Assembly (NCBI GenBank): GCA_009617715.1
Contig: VTFK01000093.1
Coordinates: 682,001-746,000, forward strand
Length of the DNA: 64,000 bases
Origin: Plectrocnemia conspersa
Taxonomy: Eukaryota; Arthropoda; Insecta; Trichoptera; Polycentropodidae
Direction of reading: 5' to 3'
The translations under genes were made by a program, and so were the position numbers. This document shows, in pieces, positions 39,904 through 50,324 of this stretch (position 1 is the stretch's first letter; each line of letters begins with the position of its first letter). The notes under the pieces were generated by a model. The model had not been told where the DNA came from, did no database searches, and was given only the letters and a program-made list of their open reading frames with translations.

Positions 39904-42900
39904 TAGGCATAACAGTATAAGGAAATCTTCAACTTTTGATATAAAGATAATATAACATTGATAGTTAAAAAGCCAAGGTGTCTTGCTATTTTACAGTCAA
40001 AAAAGGAAATTGTAACAGACAAATTAGTCAGGTCTCTTGGAACGAAGATGTTGAGAAATCCACCTGTACAACAGCAAGCAGACGTCATAGGGGGAACTTG
40101 AAGAATTCGGAGATAGGGAGTGATAAGGAAATAGACAAAGAAGATAAAAATAGATGCAAACTTGTTCTGCGAGAACTCGTTGTTTTTCAATATTCAACGA
40201 GACTCCGGCTAATTTTTCTTGCTTTTCCAATATGTTTTTCATTGTTTTTGAACGTTCTTCATATGTATGTAAAGCAGCAGCCTGTAATTAAATTCACATA
40301 ATTATTGGGTAATAGATGATGGCGAATGAAAGAAAAAAATGAATTACCTTACTACTTCTATCCACATTAGGATTGAAACCTTTATGCGTAGAATCAGAGT
40401 ATAAATCTTTTTCAATATTAGACTTCATGGATCGATCGAATGACTTATTGTTTTCAGATCGAAACACAGGATCACTTAATGTAGGGTATTCAATTTCATC
40501 TATTGGAAATAAATACAATGTTATTATAAATAAGTAGCCTGGGATACAAAAACATTTTTAATAAATAGCCTTTTTATCCATTCAAGGATGTTTTTTTAGG
40601 CTTAAAATAAATAGACATGGTTTGATTGTCATGAAATTAGACACGGGACGATTAAGATCTATACATACACTCAAAATATTAAAAAAAAAATAATTGTGGA
40701 AAATTACAAGTGTCATATACTGTTATAAATTGCTAAGTAATTAATTTTCAGTTTGTTTAGTAGATTTTTTAATTGACAATTTAAGAATTAATTAAAAGTA
40801 ACAGGACTTAAATAACTATCCAATAGAATAATAAAAATATAAATATGTAATAGTAAGTCTTACTGAGAAGGTCGTCGAATTCTGAGTGTGAACTTGGAGG
40901 AATAACATGGGGATTAGTAACATAGCTTGGGTATGTTAACAACCAGTCTTCGAAACCTCCATCAAGAATAATTGGCACATTTTTATAAATCACATGCGGG
41001 TCCCACTGTAACAATTTTGTTTTTTTAGTGAACATTTTTGAGTTATGTCTCTATTATTTAAAAAAATGAATACTTTTAGTAAGATGGTCTTCAAAAGATG
41101 TAATGATTTTCCAGGAATCAGAGAAGTACTGGACCAGTCTAACAAAACAATGTAATCCATACTGGATCGTTCAGACCAAAGATATTTGGATTGACTCGGT
41201 AAACTCTTTTCCAGTTTGTTGGCCGTGAAACTATGAAATATATATAAAAAAATTATATTTCTCAAAAGGTATATTCATATTCTATAAAAATAATAATAAA
41301 GAGAACACTAACCCAGCCACAATACACTCTTCTGGAATATTGATGCATTGCGGAAAGCTAATATGGGACTCTTCATAATCTGAACTTTTTCTCGTATCCA
41401 AAATAAGAACTTTTATATTCTTATCTTTCAACAAAATATACAATTTGATTGATTTTATAGTCATTTCTTCATTGTCTAAAATTATAATTTTTTAATACAA
41501 CGTAAATGATATGCTTCACAATTTTAAATTTAATAAGTCTCACTTCTAGTTATATTATCGCTTATCATATCAACATCTTCAACATTTAAATTTTTTGTCT
41601 TGGGGTAAACATAAACATTTTTTTCATTTTGTATTTTTTTGGCTTTAGCAATGTCAGCACTGATCTTTTGTCTTATTTTTTCAGCTTCACTATTTAATTT
41701 ATAGTTATCTTTTTCCTTATACCTAGAAAAATAATTATGTCTTTTTAAAAAAAGATTATGATAACAAAAAGTAATGGTTAATTATTTATCACATTCATAG
41801 CTAAATATTTTCAACTTTACAGTTATTTTAATTAAAATTGAAAGTCAAAAATCTAAAAATTTTGATTGTGTTTAATGTTTTATATCACATCGAATACCTA
41901 GAAATCAGACTGGTCTTTAATTTTGAAGCCCATTCCAGTGCCTGAATCGGCATATCTGAACCAATCATATCAGACACGTATTTCTTTTCTTTCTCATAAC
42001 CGGGAATGGCTTTTATTTGCGTCAGAATTTCAACATATTTCATATAATGTAGATATGATAATTCTTCGTCGCCATTTTTTCTCTCGACTTCAGCTTCATC
42101 ATAAAGTTTCTTGGCACTATTGCAAACCCTATAAAGATAAAGCAAAAAATCAATATGTATAATTCTATTTATGTTTTTGACAGAATTCAATGAGGTACTT
42201 AGCTTTGGAAGGTGGGAGGGCTTATATATCGCCCCATTTCTCACTTTCATCTCTTTTATCTAGATCTAGTTTATGCCCAAGATGGGAGGTCGAAAAGTCA
42301 GCAAGAGAGAAAAGGCGCGATACACAAACCCTTCCATCTCTTAAAGTTAAGATCCGTGTTGAATTCTATTAAAACCACAAACATTACATACAATTACATG
42401 TTAATTTAAAAATAAACAAACATACAATTACATGTTAATTTAAAAAATACTATATAATTTTTATTATATAATGCAACCAGACGTCTTTCTTTGCGGAGGA
42501 CAATCTTTTTTTTTAAATATTTTATCCTCATAAATAATATGACTTCTTTTATCCTTGTTGGAAAACAATCGTCGTATTGTGTCAATTATTTTGTTTTAAA
42601 ATAATAAACATGTATGTATATCATATATTTTTTAACTCCACTTTGGGGGTGAAAATGACTTAACAATGTCATTTTGTACCTTTAATTAAAATACACATAC
42701 TCTTGTGAAAAAATTGCCATCTCCAAAATCTCCAATTAAACACCAAAATTTCATATCAAGAAAATTGAGATGTTGTTTTATTTTTACAAATTGTTGCAAA
42801 ATATCAAAAATAGCAATAAAAAATATTTTTTGGGATAAATATTGTATATTTTTTTGTAAATAATTTTTTACTCACTAATAAAAAACGACGTTTCTTTTCG

Positions 42901-45900
42901 CAAATCCTAATATATGTAAACCCAGCATATTACTCCAACATACGTACAGTTGCATATGGATCAATTAAAGCAGCAGTATAAAATACTCGAAACTGTTTCT
43001 TATATAAAATAAAAATTCAGTATTTTAATAGATGAAAAAAATATTTTTGATGAAGAATGATATGCAAGTTTTCCGCACGCTTTTAGGCAATCTTTGTGTT
43101 ATTACATCTAACAATGTATAAAATTCAAACTAGTAGTGTCAAAAGAGCATCAGTTTTATCGGATAGAAATTAAAGTTTCAGAACTTCAGAACTTCAACAA
43201 AAAATAGTTTGAAATAATATTTAAGGGCAACTTAATACAATTGCTTAGAATGTTTTATATTAATCATTGAAAATATTTAGGGATTCTGATTTCTCGATGA
43301 TTTTTATTTTTCGAGAAATGAGAATTCTCGACTTTACTCCTCAAATTTCTCGAGAAATTTCTGTGAGTGAAAAAATGTATGTAATCCAGTATTACATATT
43401 ATTCTTAAAATAACCCTTTAAAAACACATGCCATCTAAGGTAAAATCAAACAGCCTCGTTCTATTTTTGTTAAAAAAATTTCAGACGTGGAAAAATTCCT
43501 CTCGTTTTGTGTTGCTGTTGGTTTAATCGGCAATGATGCTTCAAATAGGCACTGTAAATTATTCATTCTATTGCCCATTGATTCAAATATTTTGAATTCT
43601 CCCTCCATTAATCTGTAAGATGTTGATTTTCTTACACTACTCTCTGTAAGGCTGAAAGATTTTTTCCCCTAATTGTTGCGCTAATGATAAATTTTTAATT
43701 TCTTCAATTCTAATGATTTAATGGAGTCGCAAGGGTCCTTAGAATTCGTCGACCCATTAAATAATCTGCGAATAGTTTCTTTCTCCATTTTACTTATTTC
43801 TGCTTTTGAAGAATAATTAAAGATGTCATTTCTTTTTTGACTGGTAAAAGATTCTGGATTTTGCAAATATTTAATTGATGACATCAATGTCTGGTTTCAT
43901 CGATTATATAATTTCTCTTTAATTGCCCGTTAAAATTTCGATCTTAGCTCAGAATTGATATTTTCCAATTGTTTTAGCAAAAATTTTAGGGCCCCTTTGG
44001 CTGTCAATAACAGCTGTTGCTATTTCACAAAAACATTTCGTTTCGGATTATCGAAAATGAAAAAATTGTTGGTCATTCAAATACCTTCAATCTTCTGAGA
44101 AAGTATGTATACAGTGGTACTACGGTTATCTTCGATTTTTTCAGCGAAAAAATTGTCTCAGTTTTCGTCGGTTGCCTTGGATTTTGTGGGTGTTAGTGTT
44201 TTTGTGCTTTTTTTATAGATTGCCAGTGTTAACACATACTACAAATAATTGCCTCTGTTTTCGTCGGTTTCGGATTTCAACGATTGTTTTCAGACGAATA
44301 ATCAACGAAAACCAAGGCATCACTGTATTTTTGCCATTTTTACATTTGCCACGAACACCTTCAGAAAGGTTTCTTATCTGAGTGTCTTCTTTTATTACAT
44401 AAACAAAAATAAGGTGAGTTCGAGTGTCAAAAATTTTTGTCATTCCCAGACCTCAAATAAAACCTTCCAAGAAGTACGGATATAAGGCATAAACCAGCCA
44501 TTAATTATACAGTGTTATAAAAAAGGCAGTGGTTGTAAACCTTTTAAAAATATTTGCACAAATTTAATTTTGTATAATAAAAAATGGTTTATAAAATTTC
44601 ATCAGAAAATATCTGGATAAATGAGAATTCTCAATTTAATATTTTTCTCGAGAAGAAACACTAAGCATGTTGTTACTTTTGTGGGGGTACTAAACGGTTT
44701 GAACTATGCAATTATTATGTGATTTTTCATCATATTGTAGCTTTTCAGTAATAATAACAAATGTCCTTTATCACTTAAGCAAACCTGAAATATGAAAATA
44801 TTATAGATTTTATAAATAGAGCTATATAAAATCACAGTATATCATTTCAAGTAGGTATTTAGTTTAAATTTTAACTGTACAATGAAATTTTATTTTCAGC
44901 CTACTACTTTTTGCGCTGATAGCTCAATTATTAATTTGAGTCAATCTTCTTTATAAATCATTTCACAGAAGCTTTCAAATTGATAGCTTGAATTAAATAC
45001 TAGTTATATCGATAAATAATAGGGTTTCTGACTCAGGAATGGATTCCCGGGAATACACGGGGTTTTCGATGCATCGAATCCCGGGAATCGTAATAATTTT
45101 GGAAGAGTGTAATGGTAAAATTTGGTAGGGAAAGTCCGGTAGAAAATCTATTATGTTTGAATCATGGAATACATTTGGCCGTCATAAATGTATTGTATAA
45201 AAATACAAATCAGCTGATTTCATCGTAGAAAATAAAATTGATGATAACGAATATGATGTGGATAACGAAGATAATGGTGATAAAAGACGAAGACAATATC
45301 GGCGAATTGTATTATGAAAATGATAATCTAGGAATTTGTTTATGAGACCAAAATATGAAAAAGTCCTTAAAGAGACAGGAAAAATTATAAAATTATTTAG
45401 AAAAGGTTCTGCCAAAAATATAATTCTTGAAAATGATGTCAAATTAGAGTTTAATATATAACTAGTGTTATTATTAGACATTAAAACAAGGGTGAATTCA
45501 CTTGTAAAAAATATTGAGCGATTTTTAATCCTTCGATATCGAAATTAAATTAGATTTATTTTTATATATTTATTAATATTATAACCATCGTGACATGACA
45601 GGTAAACCCAATGCGTCACGATTGCCAAAAGAGCAATTATTATAAAAGAGATATTATGGAAGGATGAAAATATTTTTATTTTAAATGAAATATTAGACGT
45701 ATTAAAACCGATAGAAACCGCTATTGAAGCTTTAAGTAGAAAATATACCAATATTTTACAAGCTGAAGTAATCATTAATTTTTTAATGAAAAAGATTTCT
45801 GCAATAAATACTTTTCTGGGAAAAGAAATGTTTCACGAATTAAATTGTAAAATCTTAGAAAGAAGAAATGTTCTTAACACAAATTTTAAATGATTCAAAT

Positions 45901-47634
45901 TTCAAATCAAATAATACATTATATTTTAAAAGTTGCACCAAAGGTAAATGTATATCAAATGGAGAAACAATGATGAATAGATTATATCCCTTAATTGAAC
46001 GAAATTCTTGTTGATTCAGATAATGATATTACAGTGTTTGACATTGAGTCAGGAATTAAATAGGGAGCTGTTGAAGCAAAACGAAAAAAATGTACGAGGA
46101 AATATTGTTAGTTTTAAAAAATAAATAAATGCTTATGAATCTACAGGGGAGCGAATACCTATTTTACAAAAATTGTTCGCTTCCCTGTTGACCATAAAGC
46201 CAATATCAGTTAAAACAGAGTTTTTTCAATTTCTGGAAATATATGTACAAAATCGAGAAGCAGGCTCTCAGATGTAAATTTGAACATTTTGGTATTTTTA
46301 AAATGCTATTTTAAATAAAATTGTTTTAAAGTGTGTATTAGATTTCAATATTTTATTTTTGTTAATATAATATATAATAGATTTTGGACAATAAGAAGGC
46401 ATAAAAACAATTATCACTTCACGGAAGTCTAAAATCAAAAGCAATAAAATTGTGTTGGCGCAGTGGCAGTGGGAGCGCTTGGTAACGAGAGCGTTCCCAC
46501 TGCAACGGCGCCGACACGATTTTATTGCTTTTGACGTGGATTATTGTTTTTTGCGCTCTCCTATTGGTCAAAATTCGGTTTAGATATGCTTTCTTAATTC
46601 CATTCTCAATTATTGCAAGTTGTAATATTGTTATAAAAAGTTTTAATATGAACGCTAGATAACCACTGCGACGGCACAATTTTATTGTTTTGATTAAACA
46701 GGGACATCCTTGAATTTCGTCAGAAAAATGCATGTCATTTAATGAAATACATTTAAAATATATAATATTTATAACTATTATTGAAGTAGCTGTAGAAATA
46801 GAAAATTAAAAGAAAGGATAGATAATCATAGTACCTACCACTTGCTGTATGCAATCAATTAAGACTTTTGGAAGAGAATGGTTGGACCAAAACAGTATTA
46901 TTTAGATCCAGTGTTGATAGCTTTTATAAAAAATGTATCCAATATTTGGACCTTCGCACATCTGTCTATGAACACAGTGATTGTTTTAAGTGGATTAGTC
47001 TCAAAAACGATCTTAATTGTCAAACTGTGGAAAAAAGTTTTGAATATGTTTCAAAATTTTATGATCAAGTAGATGTTGACAATGAAGAAAAAACTCTTAG
47101 ATGAAATATCACATGTAAAAAAATATGCTAATACTATAAAGATAAACTCGTGGAATGAACAAAAAGTACCAATTGATAAAAGAAGGATATGAAAATTTAA
47201 TCACTTTGAAAGAAATATGTGATTATTTGTATATTTTTATATGTTGAATAATGTTAGTTTAAATTTGTTTTGTATGTTTCATTAAACGTTTTTACTATTT
47301 GTGAAATAAATATAATTTCTATAAGAAAAATGTTTTTATTTCTTGATAAGATAGGAGGCCCAATTTGTATTTTGCAGTGGACCCAAAATTTACAGTTTCG
47401 CTGCGGAGTGAGTGTCCCACGTTCCATTTATAATATCTGGACACTTTGTCTTAGAACCATTTTTTTTATAGTACTAAAAGACTTTATTATATAACATTAC
47501 GTGTTGGATTCTAAGATATTGCGCAATACTCACACTTTGATCTTCTTCTCCCTTATGTTGGGAACATAAGACCTTTTATCGAGGTCTTCGATACTATCGG
47601 CCATATGCAGTTCTTTGAGTTTCGTTTCAGGCAT
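33414..47634 (-). CDS. Ubpy: Ubiquitin carboxyl-terminal hydrolase 8 (USP8/Ubpy)
   Basis: USP8 is the endosomal cysteine deubiquitinase that acts with ESCRT-0 on receptors such as EGFR, and on Smoothened in Drosophila. I found 18 minus-strand exons, about 980 residues: 47534-47634, 41898-42128, 41544-41722, 41313-41475, 41074-41230, 40864-41005, 40348-40499, 40162-40281, 39573-39846, 39331-39503, 39178-39270, 38858-38989, 35162-35276, 34959-35091, 34761-34889, 34502-34696, 33593-33942, 33414-33522. Order of domains: MIT/dimerisation helices (residues 1-115; starts [20 protein letters not shown]), rhodanese-like (about 170-320; [15 protein letters not shown]), a long coiled coil (375-570) and the USP domain. 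The exon ending at 38858 closes in phase 0, but the one starting at 35276 needs phase 1. At least one small exon in the 3.6 kb between them is therefore missing from this model. The first intron is 5.4 kb and full of transposons. Confidence 0.94.
37530..37928. mobile_element. MITE with terminal inverted repeats of about 33 bp
   Basis: The left end reads GAATGTGTATTAAACAGTGA followed by AGTTATATTTTTA. The right end, in reverse complement, reads GAATGTGTATTACCAGTGAA followed by ATTATATTTTCA. The interior is rich in short blocks of the form TTTCACT and AGTGAAATT and has no reading frame. A related, rearranged copy lies at 25930-26145. It abuts the Tc1-like element at 37930. Confidence 0.6.
37930..38780 (+). 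mobile_element. Tc1/mariner-like element, internally deleted and dead
   Basis: Flanked by TA on both sides (37928-37929 and 38781-38782). Both termini contain GTTTAAGACCAAA in inverted orientation, at about 37944 and 38751-38764. Between them lies the C-terminal part of a Tc1-type transposase. Near 38300-38330 it reads FQQDNTP. After a frame change near 38385 it reads [20 protein letters not shown], the classic catalytic block around the last acidic residue. Stops and frameshifts interrupt it, and the N-terminal half is missing. A further terminus sits in a BRUCE intron (3507-3560). Confidence 0.85.
44110..44327. mobile_element. Pogo/Tigger-like MITE
   Basis: Left end TACAGTGGTACTACGGTTAT; right end in reverse complement TACAGTGATGCCTTGGTTTT. 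The interior contains two copies of a TTTTCGTCGGTT block. The CAGTGRTACC terminus and TA flank resemble pogo/Tigger-type elements. About 218 bp, no coding frame. Confidence 0.55.
45080..46290 (+). mobile_element. Degenerate hAT-family transposase
   Basis: Frame-hopping translation gives a series of hAT blocks in order. Near 45150: [18 protein letters not shown]. Then an acidic stretch ([13 protein letters not shown]). Near 45350: [20 protein letters not shown]. Near 45690: [20 protein letters not shown] and [20 protein letters not shown]. Near 46270: [14 protein letters not shown], the hAT dimerisation end. Multiple stops and indels show it is inactive. It is interrupted near 45583-45626 by a short repeat also found at 59148-59192 and 61231-61285. 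It lies in the first intron of USP8, on the strand opposite to the gene. Confidence 0.75.
46436..46533. repeat. Foldback palindrome, arms of about 44 bp
   Basis: The left arm begins CAAAAGCAATAAAATTGTGT and continues TGGCGCAGTGGCAGTGGGAG. The right arm in reverse complement begins CAAAAGCAATAAAATCGTGT and continues CGGCGCCGTTGCAGTGGGAA. About 10 bases separate them. The similarity extends outwards on both sides to about 46390 and 46620. A third, partial arm lies at 46649-46695 (GAACGCTAGATAACCACTGC). This is a foldback MITE related to 26220-26385. Confidence 0.8.
46840..47215 (+). mobile_element. Second transposase-like fragment
   Basis: An open stretch 46868-47104 encodes [20 protein letters not shown] and [20 protein letters not shown]. 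After a frame change it continues with [20 protein letters not shown]. The pattern resembles the variable middle region of hAT-like or other host-annotated transposon proteins, and it lies just downstream of the hAT remnant. Family assignment is uncertain; it is not part of USP8, which is on the other strand. Confidence 0.4.
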
Positions 47635-47881
47635 TTTGTGTTTTCTGCCCGGTGCACTAGCATTAGTCGGAATTTTGATTAATTGTCGAGCACTTGGTAA
47701 AGTAAAAACTGTCGGTTCAGTCCGAGATTACAGACAGTTCAACCGAGTGTGCTAACGTCAAAAAACATGACACCGCCAGCTTTGTTTTTATTATATCTTT
47801 GATCATAGCACTTCGAATTTTGACCATAAATAGTTTACGAATTAATTTAATTATAATAATTTAAATGTGAACTCATTAAAT

Positions 47882-48065
47882 AAGGGTCCCGGAGACGATC
47901 AATCGCGATTGTCAATCATTACGTGATTGACGGTTTCGAATGATGGGAGCGATTGACGCTGTGACAATCGCTATGACTTATTCGGTTTGTTGCGCCGTAG
48001 AAGGAATCGTCAAAGGTCAATCACGTAACGATTGACAATCGCGATTTATCGTCTCCGGGACCCTT
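47882..48065. mobile_element. 184-bp MITE with near-perfect 50-bp inverted arms
   Basis: The left arm starts AAGGGTCCCGGAGACGATCA and the right arm in reverse complement starts AAGGGTCCCGGAGACGATAA. They agree at about 48 of 50 positions, continuing through ATCGCGATTGTCAATC and ACGTGATTGAC. About 84 bp lie between them. There is no reading frame. Flanks are ATTAAAT on the left and TAAAC on the right, so a TA or TTAA target duplication is possible but not clear. The arms are so similar that the insertion may be young. Confidence 0.85.
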
Positions 48066-48394
48066 TAAACATTTATATTTATTTTTAGTATTAATAAAAA
48101 ATATTTTTATAATATTTAATTTAATTTATAATGGCTAAGCAAGTACAGTGTTTATGAATATTAAAATAGTTAAAATACCCACACCCTCTGCTGCATATTT
48201 TAAAAAAAGCTCATAGAAAGATCAGTATCAGTATTTTGTTTAAATTGAAATGGCATCTTATTCGAAATATTTAAAGTCCAATTTCGCGGTGTTATATTAG
48301 CATTTATTTGATGGCATGAGTTATGGTATAATAGTCGTTTGGAAACATAATGGTGGCGATAGTAATGAGATTCATTTTAACTGCTAAAGATATT

Positions 48395-48535
48395 GATAAT
48401 ATATGTCGCTTTGCAGTTGGAGCCGACTTTCAATAATAGCGCATTTTTATAAATATATATTTATGTCTCTGCGGGTCTCGAACCAGTGGCTGGATTATTA
48501 GTCCAGCGCTTAACGAACTACGCCATTTCAGTCTT
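48395..48535 (-). repeat. tRNA-derived SINE, copy 1
   Basis: On the minus strand a tRNA-like head is followed by a body. Box A reads TGGCGTAGTTCG (48514-48525) and box B reads GGTTCGAGACC (48474-48484). An anticodon-like stem-loop CTGGACTAATAATCCAG lies between them. The head cannot form a proper acceptor stem, so it is not a functional tRNA. The body (TTTATAAAAATGCGCTATTA, then CTGCAAAGCGACAT) recurs in the copies at 48990-49195 and 60860-61060. Confidence 0.75.
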
Positions 48536-48989
48536 AAAATTAATATTGATATCTACATTAAAATGTTTTACAAATATCAATTCATGAAGAAATATATTGC
48601 TATACGCATGACATGCCATTTTAGCCGCCTTTTGGACACCTCCAGCTATCAGCGTGTCGTATTGAATGATCATCTTCCACACTCACTCAAGTGGAAATAA
48701 CCCACGACACAGGGTTTGCTAATGTTTCACAAACTTATCGGCAGTGATTTAGTTCTAAAAAGGAAGTACCGGACGCTACTTCTCTTTAAAGTTTGTCAAT
48801 CAGTTTGTGTGAACCCGGAGACGATTACCCTGGTTATTTTGTTTGTTGCGTTTGTTGTTGGGGCAGTATTCTGTTAAAAATTGGGGTGTGGGTCACCATT
48901 CAATTAGGCTTAAAATATTTTTTAGTTGCTTCACACACATACAAATCACATGTCATCTGTTTTTGTACTGCGCTGCGCAATCAGTCACA

Positions 48990-49195
48990 AAATAGCCCAG
49001 TCCGTAACGTCTCAGACTATTAACTCTGAGGTTGCGGGTGTGGTATTCGAATTTTTATTTATAAAAACTGCTATTATTAAAAAATTGACCCAAGTTGAAG
49101 TAATATCTACTGTTTATGAATAATATTACACGTAATAATTTATAATTATTAATATAGATGTCACCGATTCCCAGACTTTCAGTCTGATGGTTAAC
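48990..49195 (+). repeat. tRNA-derived SINE, copy 2
   Basis: Box-A-like TAGCCCAGTCCG at 48993-49004 is followed by a decayed head, then the shared body GAATTTTTATTTATAAAAAC TGCTATTATTAA (49049-49080). The distal part contains TTCCCAGACTTTCAGT, also present in copy 3. It lies 450 bp from copy 1 in opposite orientation. Confidence 0.65.
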
Positions 49196-50324
49196 ATAGG
49201 CATACCATACCTCCCGGTTTGACCAGGATTGTTTCGATTTCACACCATTAGTCTCGGTTTTACAAAAAAATTCAAAATGCCTTTTTTTTAGTTCTCATCA
49301 GCATTCTTCCATTCAATCAAGTACATTTCAGCGTCTGAAAATAAAGAAAAATATTTATTTCATAAATATGGTAAGCTTGGGTTAATACTTGTAGATATTC
49401 ATTGTATCTACAGATTTCCGTTGTAACGCATTAAGCGTACGCCTGTCAGGTAACAACAAAAGATTTAGAATGTACGTCCCATTTATCGTGATTTTTCCGG
49501 TTTTACACATTGATCTGTATCTTTTCTTTGTACCGTTTAAAAAATAAAAATTAGATTATTGTCGTTGAAATGTAAAAATAAATATTTATGTCCTTTACAA
49601 GATGTACAAGGCAATTTAGTGCTTTAGAAGGCAATGTACTCAGAAATAAAAAACAAGAAAAGTCTGTACGTTGTGTTTACTCTAATTATGGGACATACCT
49701 AAAGGTGAAAATAGAAAAATTGTCCAGCAAGAACGCTATTAGAAAATAAAGTTTAAATAGAAATAATAAAATGTGGTTTAATTAACAAACTGAGAACAAT
49801 CGATTCACATATGTACCACTAGATTTATTAAAAACAGAATACATACGGAAACTTGTCATGAACTTAACAAGCAATTTTTGCATATATGTATGTATAAAGT
49901 GTTTTGTTTATCTGCTTCATCTTTAAAATATTTTAAGGTTGTAAATTTTAGGGGAAAATGATCCGTTCAATAAACGTTAAATACTGAAAAAACATATTAT
50001 CTGATAATACGTATGTAAGTAAAGTTGCGGCAACTTTTTTCAGTAATTGTGTTTAATTGTACAATTTTTGCAGTGTTGACAGATGGTCGAGAAGGGCGGC
50101 GTTATGGCCACAATTGTCTTGTTGACAGTTGACGTAGTGCGCAGGTGCCCGTGCATTTCCCCGGTCGATCGCGTCGTTTCGGGAAGAGAAGCGCAGGACG
50201 AAGAGAGGCGGAAGGGGCTAGAGCGGAGAGAGAGGGGCGCAGAGGCGAGGGACGATCGAGCGGGTCAGCTGACGGCAGTGGCGGTCGAGGTGGGGCCGCG
50301 CGCGCCTGTGTCTCGCCAACGAAA

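Larger units (their letters stand above)
42129..47533. other. USP8 first intron, 5.4 kb, transposon-rich
   Basis: Inside the intron separating the first and second coding exons are a CAGTG-ended MITE (44110-44327), a dead hAT transposase (45080-46290), a foldback repeat (about 46390-46620) and a second transposase-like fragment (46840-47215). No additional USP8 exon is needed for phase here. Large 5' introns can host regulatory sequence, but none is recognisable. Confidence 0.6.
47635..50324. other. Divergent spacer between USP8 and the SAP47-like gene
   Basis: This 2.7 kb presumably carries both promoters. The USP8 side (47635-47770) is unremarkable. It holds the MITE at 47882-48065, SINE copies at 48395-48535 and 48990-49195, and a block near 48628-48652 shared with 30735-30760. 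The last 250 bp before the SAP47-like start are CpG-rich and purine-rich, which suits a promoter and 5' UTR. Confidence 0.55.

Noticed and set aside
48470..48535. Candidate tRNA gene with anticodon-like loop and good A and B boxes
   Set aside because: The acceptor stem does not pair, the T-stem has mismatches, and the segment continues into a body repeated at two other places; it is a SINE head.
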